Assembly (NCBI GenBank): GCA_035524275.1 | Contig: DATKPC010000063.1 | Span: 1-46,682, forward strand | Length of the DNA stretch: 46,682 bases | Source: DATKPC01 sp035524275 | GTDB lineage: Bacteria; Pseudomonadota; Gammaproteobacteria; Burkholderiales; Burkholderiaceae_F | Reading direction: 5' to 3' | Shown here: positions 33,290 to 41,052 of the stretch, in pieces | Numbering within the stretch: position 1 is the stretch's first letter | How the letters are laid out: the number at the start of each line of letters is the position of its first letter | Position numbers and translations under genes: made by a program | Notes under the pieces: generated by a model | What the model was told of the DNA's origin: nothing | The model's input: the letters and a program-made list of their open reading frames with translations, nothing else | Databases searched by the model: none

Positions 33290-34948
33290 GTGCCTGCCAC
33301 CTGGATCAGCCGCCTGCCTTCGCCGCTCGCGACCCGCGAGTGCGGCGCACTGCGGGGTGTCCGGGTCGCCATCAAGGACAACATCGATGTCGCGGGCGTC
33401 CCGACGACCTGCGGCTGTCCCGCCTTCTCGCAGGTGCCCACGGCACATGCCGCCGTGGTGCAAAGGCTGCTCGATGCCGGTGCGTCGATCCTCGGCAAGA
33501 CCAACCTCGACCAGTTCGCCTGCGGGCTGAACGGGACGCGCTCGCCCTATGGCGAGGTCGAGAACGCGTTCGACCCGGCCTACATCAGCGGCGGTTCCAG
33601 CAGCGGCTCGGCCGTCGCCGTCGCGACCGGCGAGGCGGACGTCGCACTCGGCACCGACACGGCCGGGTCCGGCCGCGTGCCCGCGGCGTTCAACAACGTC
33701 GTCGGCCTCAAGCCTTCGCCCGGGCTCGTCAGCACGCGCGGGGTCGTCCCCGCCAGCCGCAGCTACGACTGCGTCAGCATCTTCGCGCCCACGGTGGACG
33801 CGGCGCTCGACGTCCTGGCGACCATCGCCGGGCCCGACGCGCGCGATCCGCTGTCGCGCGACGTCGCGATCGACAGCCGACCGATGGCGCCGTCGTTCCG
33901 CTTCCGCATCCCGGCGCAAGCGCAGTTCTTCGGCGACGAGATGGCGCAGCGCGCCTTTTCGGACGCCAGCGCGGCGCTGCGCGCTCTCGGCGGCGAGCCC
34001 GTCGCGTTCGACGACGCGATCCTCGCCGAGACGGCGAGCTGGCTCTACGAATCGGCGCTGGTCGCGGAGCGCTACCACGCGATCCGCGCATTCTTCGACG
34101 CGCACGAGCGCGACGTCATCGAACCGGTCCGAGCGATCATCGGCGCCGGTCGCGGCCGCGACGCCGCCGATCTGCTGGAGGCGCAACAGCGCCTCGCGCT
34201 CCGTCGCGGCGAGTTGGCGTCCTTCTGGGACGACGTCGACTGCCTCGTCGTGCCCAGCGCGCCGACGATCTACACGCGTGCCGCGATGCGGGCCGACCCG
34301 ATCGCGCTGAACCGCCACCTCGGCCGCTACACGAACTTCGTCAACCTCCTCGGCTGGGCGGCGCTCGCGGTACCCGCGGCCTTCCGCGCCGATGGCCTGC
34401 CCTCCGGCATCACGCTGATCGGGCCCGCGGGCTCCGACTGGCGCCTCGCCGCGCTCGGGCAACGCTTCCACCACGCCACCGGCACGCGGCTGGGCGCCAC
34501 GGAGCGTCCGTTGCCGCCGCCGCGCGAACTCGCGGCACCGCCCGGGCCGACGGTCCGGCTCGCCGTCGTCGGCGCGCACCTGAGCGGCATGCCGCTCCAT
34601 CACGAACTCGCCGATCGCGGGGCGCGTCTCGTGCGCACGACGACGACCGCCCCGCGCTACCGCCTGTTCGCGCTCGCCGGCACGCAGCCGCCGAAGCCCG
34701 GACTGCTGCGGCTTGCCGACGGCGAAGCCGGCCACGCGATCGAAGTCGAGGTCTGGGACATGCCGACGCGGCACTACGGCAGCTTCGTCGCCGGCGTACC
34801 CGGTCCGCTGTCGATCGGCACGCTGGCGCTCGCCGACGGCAGCCAGGTCCAGGGCTTCGTCTGCGAGGCCTGGGCGACGACCGGCGCGGTCGACATCTCG
34901 GACTATGGCGGCTGGCGCCGCTACCGCCACGCGACGAGCGCACATTGA
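33290..34948 (+). CDS. atzF: Allophanate hydrolase AtzF
   Basis: A 552-residue enzyme splitting allophanate into two CO2 and two NH3. The N-terminal amidase-signature domain has the Ser-cisSer-Lys triad: Lys29 (AIKDNIDVAG), Ser103-105 (GGSSSGS) and Ser127 (GTDTAGSGRVP). The C-terminal domain (about 435-552; VRLAVVGAHLSGMPLHHELA, DMPTRHYGSFVAGVPGPL) is the AtzF-specific domain. The GTG at 33290 is the best visible start, but the protein then begins at the WISR motif. That is about 45 residues shorter than well-known AtzF proteins, which have a helical N-terminal lead. The frame stays open upstream, but the text there is not AtzF-like. Its stop touches the atzG start. Confidence 0.88.
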   Translation: MPATWISRLPSPLATRECGALRGVRVAIKDNIDVAGVPTTCGCPAFSQVPTAHAAVVQRLLDAGASILGKTNLDQFACGLNGTRSPYGEVENAFDPAYISGGSSSGSAVAVATGEADVALGTDTAGSGRVPAAFNNVVGLKPSPGLVSTRGVVPASRSYDCVSIFAPTVDAALDVLATIAGPDARDPLSRDVAIDSRPMAPSFRFRIPAQAQFFGDEMAQRAFSDASAALRALGGEPVAFDDAILAETASWLYESALVAERYHAIRAFFDAHERDVIEPVRAIIGAGRGRDAADLLEAQQRLALRRGELASFWDDVDCLVVPSAPTIYTRAAMRADPIALNRHLGRYTNFVNLLGWAALAVPAAFRADGLPSGITLIGPAGSDWRLAALGQRFHHATGTRLGATERPLPPPRELAAPPGPTVRLAVVGAHLSGMPLHHELADRGARLVRTTTTAPRYRLFALAGTQPPKPGLLRLADGEAGHAIEVEVWDMPTRHYGSFVAGVPGPLSIGTLALADGSQVQGFVCEAWATTGAVDISDYGGWRRYRHATSAH

Positions 34949-35187
34949 TGCCGCCGCCTCGCTCCACGCCGCACGTGACGCCGGACGCCGAGAACGGCGA
35001 CGACGCGCGCGGACGCGCGCTGCGGGCGAGCGTGCGCGAGGCGCTGGCCCTGCAGGGCATCGTGCTGCCACCCGATGCGCTGGCCCGCGTCGAGGAGCAG
35101 TTCGCCCGGATCGGCGCCATCGCGGCGGCGTTCGTCGAGTTGCCGCTCGCGGACGACGCCGAGCCGGCATGCCGTTTCCGCGCATGA
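34948..35187 (+). CDS. atzG: AtzG/HpxX-like GatC-type subunit (DUF4089)
   Basis: A 79-residue protein whose C-terminal part (LALQGIVLPPDALARVEEQF, ARIGAIAAAFVELPL) has the GatC-like helical pattern of DUF4089/AtzG. AtzG wraps around and stabilises the amidase AtzE. Its ATG shares a base with the atzF stop (TGATG), and its stop overlaps the next start (ATGA), so the trio is translated together. The first 30 residues are polar and probably disordered. Confidence 0.8.
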   Translation: MPPPRSTPHVTPDAENGDDARGRALRASVREALALQGIVLPPDALARVEEQFARIGAIAAAFVELPLADDAEPACRFRA

Positions 35188-36617
35188 CGACGGGCGCCAG
35201 CGTGCCGGGCGGCGTCAACGTCGAATCCGTCGCGACCGGCGGAGCGATGGCGATCGCCGCCGCGATCGCGCGCGGCGAGGTGGCCGCGGCCGCCGTCGTC
35301 GAAGCGACGCTGGCGCGGATCGCGCGCCTCGATCCGCGGCTGGGCGCGTTCACCGCGCTCACCGCGGACCGCGCGCGTGGCGAAGCCGGCCGGATCGACG
35401 CGCGCCGCGCCCGTGGCGAAGCGCTTCCGCCGCTCGCTGGCGTCCCGTTCGCGGTGAAGAACCTCTACGACGTGGCCGGCCTGACGACGATCGCCGGCTC
35501 GCGCGTGCTCGCGTCGCAACCCGCGGCCGCACTCGACGCGCCGCTCGTGCGGCGAATGGTCGACGCCGGCGCGGTACTCGTCGGCGCGCTGTCGATGGAC
35601 GAATTCGCGTACGGATTCACGACGGAAAACTCGCACTACGGCACGACGCGCAATCCGCACGATCCGACGCGGATCGCCGGCGGCTCGTCGGGCGGCTGCG
35701 GCGCGGCCGTCGCCGCGGCCCTCGTCCCCGTCGCGCTCGGGTCGGACACCAACGGTTCCATCCGCGTACCCGCGTCGTTCTGCGGGATTTTCGGCCTGAA
35801 GCCGACCTACGGCAGGCTGACGCGGCGCGGCACCTATCCCTTCGTCCACAGCCTCGATCACCTGGGCCCGTTCGCGCGCAACGTCGAGGACCTGGCGCTC
35901 GCGTACGACCTGCTGCAGGGCCCCGACGAACTCGACGCGTCCTGCGCGCAACGCCCGCGGGAGCCCGTCCTGCCGCGGTTGCGCGACAACGCGCCGTTGC
36001 GCGTCGCGGTACTGGGAGGCTACTTCGACGAGAACGCCGGCGACGAGGCGCGCGCCGCCGTCGCGCAGGCGGCCGCGGCGCTCGGCGCCCGTGAGGTGGC
36101 GACCGTGCCGCTCGCGGCCGCGGGGCGCGCCTGCGCGTTCGTGATTACCGCGTCGGAGGGCGGCGAGTTGCACCGCGATCACCTTCGCCACAGCTATGCG
36201 CAGCTGGAGCCGCTGTCGCGCGACCGGCTCGCCGCCGGGTGCGCGATACCGGCGGCCTGGTACCTGAAGGCGCAGCGCGTCCGCGCCGCCTACCGCGCGC
36301 AGTTCCTGCAGCTGTTCGAGCGCTTCGACGTGCTGGTCGCCGCTGCAACGCCGCTGGCGGCACCGCCGGCCGGCGCCGAGCAGGTCCGCATCGGCGAGCG
36401 GACGCTGCCGGCGCGCCCGAACCTCGGGCTGCTGACGCAGCCGATCTCCTGCATCGGCCTTCCGGTCGTCGCGGCGCCGATCGTCGCGGCCGCGACGCTG
36501 CCGCTCGGCGTGCAACTCGTCGGCGCGCCGTGGCGCGAGGACGCCGTCCTGCAGGCCGCCTGGCGCCTGCAGAAGGAAGGCGTTGCGCGGGCCGACCTGC
36601 CGCCGGCGTTCGCCTGA
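35184..36617 (+). CDS. atzE: AtzE/HpxY amidohydrolase (1-carboxybiuret hydrolase type)
   Basis: A 477-residue amidase-signature enzyme. The triad is Lys92 (FAVKNLYDVAG), Ser168 (AGGSSGGCG) and Ser192 (GSDTNGSIRVPASFCG). The text is close to GatA, from which the AtzE group evolved. With the AtzG subunit it deaminates 1-carboxybiuret in the cyanuric acid pathway; HpxY homologues sit in purine/oxalurate clusters, so that is the alternative. The start at ATG 35184 overlaps the atzG stop; ATG 35169 would add five residues. Confidence 0.85.
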   Translation: MTTGASVPGGVNVESVATGGAMAIAAAIARGEVAAAAVVEATLARIARLDPRLGAFTALTADRARGEAGRIDARRARGEALPPLAGVPFAVKNLYDVAGLTTIAGSRVLASQPAAALDAPLVRRMVDAGAVLVGALSMDEFAYGFTTENSHYGTTRNPHDPTRIAGGSSGGCGAAVAAALVPVALGSDTNGSIRVPASFCGIFGLKPTYGRLTRRGTYPFVHSLDHLGPFARNVEDLALAYDLLQGPDELDASCAQRPREPVLPRLRDNAPLRVAVLGGYFDENAGDEARAAVAQAAAALGAREVATVPLAAAGRACAFVITASEGGELHRDHLRHSYAQLEPLSRDRLAAGCAIPAAWYLKAQRVRAAYRAQFLQLFERFDVLVAAATPLAAPPAGAEQVRIGERTLPARPNLGLLTQPISCIGLPVVAAPIVAAATLPLGVQLVGAPWREDAVLQAAWRLQKEGVARADLPPAFA

Positions 36618-36638
36618 GAATCCGTGAACGGAGCCGCG

Positions 36639-37022
36639 ATGACCGACGCCGACGTCAACCTGCCTCGCGTCGTCGCGGAAGTCCGCGCGGCATTCGAACG
36701 CTACGAACGCGCGCTCGTGGCCAATGACGTCGCGGTCCTCGACGAGCTTTTCTGGCGCTCGCCGCATACCCTGCGCTACGGCACGACGGAAAACCTCTAC
36801 GGCTACGACGCGATCGCGGCGTTCCGCGCGGCGCGGCCTTCCGCCGGGCTGGAGCGCGAGGTGCTAAGGACGCAGATCACGACGTTCGGAAACGACACGG
36901 CGGTCGCCAACATCGAATTCCGCCGCCTCGGCGATGCGAGACTCGGCCGGCAGAGCCAGGCCTGGCTGCGGTTCCCGGAAGGGTGGCGCGTCGTCGCGGC
37001 ACACGTCAGCTGGATGGCCTGA
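36639..37022 (+). CDS. atzH: AtzH/HpxZ protein (DUF3225)
   Basis: A 127-residue SnoaL/NTF2-fold protein with the DUF3225 pattern: FERYERALVANDVAVLDELF, the short motif WRSPHTLRYGTTENLYGYD, and a C-terminal WLRFPEGWRVVAAHVSWM. AtzH has been linked to decarboxylation of 1,3-dicarboxyurea, the AtzEG product, to allophanate; HpxZ is the name in oxalurate clusters. It starts 21 bases after atzE, closing the operon. Its last 17 bases overlap the end of the converging aminotransferase gene. Confidence 0.85.
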   Translation: MTDADVNLPRVVAEVRAAFERYERALVANDVAVLDELFWRSPHTLRYGTTENLYGYDAIAAFRAARPSAGLEREVLRTQITTFGNDTAVANIEFRRLGDARLGRQSQAWLRFPEGWRVVAAHVSWMA

Positions 37023-38268
37023 GCCGCGCCACGCTTTGCTCCAGCGCCCGCGACAGCCGCTGCACCGCGACGTCGAGCTCGCCCGGAGTCGCCGTCGCGA
37101 ACGACAGCCGGAGTGTCGCGACGTCGGGATCCGAGGCGTAGAACGCGGAGCCGGGAATGAAGATCATCCCCTGTTCGATCGCGTCGGGCAGCACGGCGCC
37201 GCTGTCGATGCCGTCGCGCAGGCGCGCCCACAGGAACATCCCGCCGTCGGGGCGATTGAAGTCGATGCGGCCACGCAGGTGGCGCTCCAGCGCGGCCGCC
37301 AGGGCCTCGTTGCGCTCGCGATAGGCGGCGCGGATCGCCGGCATCCTCGAGGCCAGTCGCCCGCTCTCGAGGTAGCGCGCCGCGATCTCCTGGCTCAGCG
37401 ACGACGTGTGCAGGTCGAGCGCCTGCTTGCAGAGCGCGACCTGCTGCGCCAGCGCCGGCGGCAGCACCAGCCAGCCGACGCGCAGTCCGGGCGCGAGGAT
37501 CTTCGAGAACGTCGAGAGGTACCCGCACCAGTCGTCGGCGCCGGCGACGTCGGTTGCGATCGCCAGCAGCGGCGGCACCGGCGAGCCGAACGATCGCAGC
37601 TCGCCGTAGGGATCGTCCTCGATCGCGACGATCCGATGCCGCGCGGCGATCCGCGCCAGCCGCTCGCGGCGGGCGCGCGACAGCGTCGCGCCGCTTGGGT
37701 TCGCGAAGTTGGCGACGAGGTAGATCAGCTTGACGCGCCGGCCTTCCTCGAGCAGCCGCGGCAGCAGGTCCTCGAGCTGCTCGACGCGCGCGCCGTGCGA
37801 GTCGCCGTCGATGGTCGCGACGTGCGCCTCGGCCAGCGCGAACGCCTGCAGCGCCGCGAGATAGGCGGGGCGCTCGACGATCACGGTATCGCCCGGATCC
37901 AGCAGCGTGCGCGCGAGGAGGTCGATGCCCTGCTGCGAGCCTGTCGTCACGACGATGCGGTCGGCATCGACGGCGACGCCGCGCTCGCCCATCAGCCGCA
38001 CGAGCTCCCGCTTCAGCGCCGGCTGCCCGTCGGTCATCCCGTACTGCAGCGCGTCGACCGGGCTGTCGCCGAGCGCGGCCGCGGCCGCCGCGCGCAGGCC
38101 TTCGACGTCGAACAGGTCGGGCGCCGGCAGGCCGCCGGCGAGCGACAGCATCCCCGGCTGCTTCGCGTAGCGCAGAAGGTCGCGAATCTGCGAGCCTTGC
38201 GTCCCGCGCAGGCGCGCGGCCACGGCGTAGGAGGACAGCGGCGGGTGGGAAGCGTGATCGTTGGGCAT
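37006..38268 (-). CDS. PLP-dependent aminotransferase, class I (LysN/MocR-C-like)
   Basis: A 420-residue fold-type I aminotransferase. Landmarks are SLAGGLPAPDLFDVEGL, the cofactor-binding TTGSQQGIDLLARTLLDPGD, YLVANFANPSGATLS (Asn), EDDPYGELR (Asp/Tyr), the PLP lysine in STFSKILAPGLRVGW and the substrate Arg in TLRLSFATAT. This is the 2-aminoadipate/valine-pyruvate-like subgroup of free-standing enzymes without the GntR head of MocR regulators. The amino donor is not deducible. ATG 38268 is preferred; ATG 38277 adds three residues. It converges on and overlaps atzH by 17 bases. Confidence 0.9.
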   Translation of the reverse strand: MPNDHASHPPLSSYAVAARLRGTQGSQIRDLLRYAKQPGMLSLAGGLPAPDLFDVEGLRAAAAAALGDSPVDALQYGMTDGQPALKRELVRLMGERGVAVDADRIVVTTGSQQGIDLLARTLLDPGDTVIVERPAYLAALQAFALAEAHVATIDGDSHGARVEQLEDLLPRLLEEGRRVKLIYLVANFANPSGATLSRARRERLARIAARHRIVAIEDDPYGELRSFGSPVPPLLAIATDVAGADDWCGYLSTFSKILAPGLRVGWLVLPPALAQQVALCKQALDLHTSSLSQEIAARYLESGRLASRMPAIRAAYRERNEALAAALERHLRGRIDFNRPDGGMFLWARLRDGIDSGAVLPDAIEQGMIFIPGSAFYASDPDVATLRLSFATATPGELDVAVQRLSRALEQSVARLRPSS

Positions 38269-38278
38269 GGGCCTCATC

Positions 38279-39880
38279 CTACGCCGGCACGTGCCGCCCG
38301 AGCAGCGTTCGGCGGCAACTCGCCGCCTCCGGCGCCGAGCCCGGCAGCCCGGCACACAACCCGGCGAACCGCTGCTCGATCCGCTGCAACGCGGCGTCGT
38401 GGCGATGGTCGCGATTCCAGCCGGCGAGCGCGGTCGCGATGCGCTCCAGCGAGCGTCGATTGCGGTCGTGGAAATTCTCCGGCGCCGGCTCGATCTCGCC
38501 GACGAGCGTCGCGAGCGCAGCCTCGATGCGCGCTTCGTCGGCCGGCGCCTTCTCCAGCAATGCGCGCACGTAGATCGTGCCCCACTGCAGGCGCGTGGCC
38601 GGACCGCGCGATGCCGCATACGCCTTTTCGTACCAGTCGAGCGCCACGGCGGTGTCGCCGCGCTTCGCGGCATTCGATGCCAGCTCGACCATGAAGTAGT
38701 AGGGCGAATGCGAGCGGGCGAGCTCGGCGCGCAGCAGCGCGTCGGAATCCGCATCGAGGCCGGCTTCGGCGAGCGCATCGCCCGCCGCGCTGATCACCGA
38801 TTGGCGCTCGTAGGCGTCGCTCGTCGTGCGGTCGGCCTCGACGACCTGTGCGCGGACCTCGTCGAGAAGGCTCGCCGGCAGCGGCGCCGGCAGCGGCGCC
38901 TCCAGGCGAGCGAGCTGGATGCGGCCGGTCAGCGCGCCGAGCCGGTCAGCGCGCGACAGCGTGGGATCGACCTCGAGCTGCGCGAGCGCGGCATCCCAGC
39001 GGGCAGCCAGCGCGCGGCGCTGCGGCGAGGAAGCGTCCGACAGCAGGCCGGTGACCTCGGCCGGGTAGCCCGCCACGAGGTCGAAGTTGTCGCGGACGAG
39101 ACGCGAATCGCGCAGCAGCGCATCGACGCGCGCGAGTTCCGCCGCGCGACCCGGACGCGCGGCCGCCCGCGCCGCGCCCGCGGGCGCCGCCGGCGGCCGG
39201 ACCTGCGCGTCGGCCACGAGCGCGCGCAGCGCCAGCCGCTCCCGCAGCCCCGTTTCCGACATCGGGCATGCCGCCGCGAGGCGCCTCAGCGTCGGCGCCA
39301 GGCGACTGCCGTCGACGAGTTGCTGCTCGCCAGGATCCCACTCGTAGTACGCCAGCATCCGCCAGTCGGCGGGACGCAGGCGCGCCGGCCGCGCCAGCGC
39401 GTCGGCGAGAACCGCCTTCAGCGGCCGGCCGGCGTCCATGCCGAGGGACAGCACCTCGAGGTAGCGCGCCGCGTCGACCTCGCCCGGCAGGCGCGTCAAC
39501 TCGGCGCCTTCGGGCGAGAACAGGATCATCGTCGGATAGCCGCTGACCTTGAAGCGGTCGCCGAGCCGCTGCGCGCCCGGCGCGTCGCCGTCGACGTAGA
39601 CCGGGATGAAATGGCGCGCGCGTTCGATGAAATCCTGGCGGTTGAAGACCGTCGCCTTGACCTGGTTGCACGGCGGACACCAGACGGCGCCCCAGTACAG
39701 GAACAGCGGCAGCCGCTCCGCGCGCGCACGCGCGAAGGCGGCATCGACGGCCGCAGCGTCGCCGCGGATCCAGGCGACCGCCGTCGCCGGGCCCTCGTCG
39801 GGCGCGGGCGCGGCCGCGGCGGCGGCCGTCGCAGCCTGCAGAATCAGCGCCGCGGCGATCCCGGCAACCCGGCGCTTCAT
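38279..39880 (-). CDS. Exported thioredoxin-domain protein with long helical C-terminus
   Basis: A 533-residue protein. A signal peptide (about 1-25) is followed by a thioredoxin-like domain with a redox-active CPPC (Cys68-Cys71 in YWGAVWCPPCNQVKATVF) and the cis-Pro loop SGYPTMILFSPEGAEL. From about residue 150 on it is an Ala/Arg/Leu-rich all-helical region, probably TPR-like repeats (VELASNAAKRGDTAVALDWY, EKAYAAS). CPPC is unusual compared with CGPC and is found in some thiol-disulfide exchange proteins and folding helpers. The start overlaps the folD stop (ATGA). Confidence 0.83.
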   Translation of the reverse strand: MKRRVAGIAAALILQAATAAAAAAPAPDEGPATAVAWIRGDAAAVDAAFARARAERLPLFLYWGAVWCPPCNQVKATVFNRQDFIERARHFIPVYVDGDAPGAQRLGDRFKVSGYPTMILFSPEGAELTRLPGEVDAARYLEVLSLGMDAGRPLKAVLADALARPARLRPADWRMLAYYEWDPGEQQLVDGSRLAPTLRRLAAACPMSETGLRERLALRALVADAQVRPPAAPAGAARAAARPGRAAELARVDALLRDSRLVRDNFDLVAGYPAEVTGLLSDASSPQRRALAARWDAALAQLEVDPTLSRADRLGALTGRIQLARLEAPLPAPLPASLLDEVRAQVVEADRTTSDAYERQSVISAAGDALAEAGLDADSDALLRAELARSHSPYYFMVELASNAAKRGDTAVALDWYEKAYAASRGPATRLQWGTIYVRALLEKAPADEARIEAALATLVGEIEPAPENFHDRNRRSLERIATALAGWNRDHRHDAALQRIEQRFAGLCAGLPGSAPEAASCRRTLLGRHVPA

Positions 39881-40779
39881 CGCGAGGCCTCGTCGAGCAG
39901 CGGCTCGCGCAGGCCGCGCGCACGGCACGCCGCGAGCACGGTGTTGCGCAGCAGGCAGGCGATCGTCATCGGCCCGACGCCCCCCGGCACCGGCGTGATC
40001 GCGCCGGCCACCTCCCGCGCCGGTTCGAAATCGACATCACCGACGACGCGGGTGCGGCCCGGCACGTCGGATGCGACGCGATTGATGCCGACGTCGATGA
40101 CGCAGGCGCCGGGACGGATCCACGCGCCGGCGACGAAGCGCGGCTTCCCGACCGCCGCGACGAGGATGTCGGCGCTGCGGGCGAGCGCCGCCAGGTCGCG
40201 GGTCCGCGAATGCGCGACCGTGACGGTGCAATTCGCCGCGAGAAGCAATTGCGCCATCGGCTTGCCGACGATGTTCGACCGCCCGATGACGACCGCGTGC
40301 GCGCCGTCGAGCGCGCCGATCGCGTGGCGCAGCAGGATCATGCAGCCGGCGGGCGTGCACGGCACGAGCGTCGGCTCGCCGATCGACAGGCGTCCGACGC
40401 TCACCGGATGGAATCCGTCGACGTCCTTCAGCGGATCGATCGCCTCGATCACCGCGATCGGATTGAAGTGCGGCGGCAGCGGCAGCTGCACGAGGATCCC
40501 GTGTACGGCCGGGTCGCGGTTGAGCCGTCCGATCAGCGCCAGCAGGTCGTGCTCCGTCGTGGCCGCGTCCAGGACGTGCTCGATCGAGTTCATCCCCGCT
40601 TCGCTGCAGGCGGCGGACTTGCTGCGGACATAGATCTGGCTTGCCGGATCGGCGCCGACGAGGACGACGGCGAGCCCCGGAACGAGGTGGTGCGAGGCCT
40701 TCAAGGCCGCGACGGCATCGGCGAGGCGGGCGCGCAGGCCCGCGGCGACGGCCTTGCCGTCGATCAGTTGTGCAGACAT
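39877..40779 (-). CDS. folD: Methylene-THF dehydrogenase / methenyl-THF cyclohydrolase
   Basis: A 300-residue bifunctional C1 enzyme that interconverts 5,10-methylene-, 5,10-methenyl- and 10-formyl-tetrahydrofolate with NADP. Signatures are YVRSKSAACSEAGM (catalytic Lys), GILVQLPLPPHFN, DVDGFHPVSVGRL, PCTPAGCMILL, VIGRSNIVGKPMAQLLL (dinucleotide loop) and the C-terminal PVPGGVGPMTIACLL. Length and motifs are standard. It is the upstream gene of a coupled pair with the thioredoxin-domain protein. Confidence 0.96.
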   Translation of the reverse strand: MSAQLIDGKAVAAGLRARLADAVAALKASHHLVPGLAVVLVGADPASQIYVRSKSAACSEAGMNSIEHVLDAATTEHDLLALIGRLNRDPAVHGILVQLPLPPHFNPIAVIEAIDPLKDVDGFHPVSVGRLSIGEPTLVPCTPAGCMILLRHAIGALDGAHAVVIGRSNIVGKPMAQLLLAANCTVTVAHSRTRDLAALARSADILVAAVGKPRFVAGAWIRPGACVIDVGINRVASDVPGRTRVVGDVDFEPAREVAGAITPVPGGVGPMTIACLLRNTVLAACRARGLREPLLDEASR

Positions 40780-40893
40780 GGACGGGCGTTGGACGCTGGG
40801 CAGCGCGGGACTCCGCGGGAAGCCGGCATTGTCGCGCAAGTCGCGCGGAGGGTCGGGATCGATGCGGGGGCGGGCGGTGGCGCTGTGCAGCGG

Positions 40894-41032
40894 CCCTCTC
40901 CCCCACCCCTCTCCCGCTTCGCGGGCGAGGGGCGCCTCGGCGTCGGCCGTGGTGACGACGTCTCAACTTGCGACGTCGAAGCTCCCCTCGCCCGCGCAGC
41001 GGGAGAGGGGCGGGGGGAGAGGGGCGGGGGGA
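40894..41032. repeat. Palindromic intergenic repeat, copy B (double)
   Basis: In the 273-base gap between folD and phaZ, 40894-40932 carries the same C-run plus hairpin as copy A at 17613-17652, including the identical arms around TTC. A second copy in inverted orientation follows (about 40982-41032), with a TGCG-type loop and a duplicated GGGAGAGGGGCGGG segment. The 49 bases between are unique. The head-to-head arrangement could fold into a large cruciform or stem. No gene is present in this gap. Confidence 0.75.
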
Positions 41033-41052
41033 GCGGGCGCGAGCCCGGTCGT

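Noticed and set aside
34410..36767. A 785-codon minus-strand frame over atzE
   Set aside because: Shadow of the atzG-atzE genes, which have intact catalytic motifs on the plus strand.
38261..40633. A 790-codon plus-strand frame opposite the thioredoxin and folD genes
   Set aside because: No recognisable domain; the opposite strand carries FolD with all motifs.
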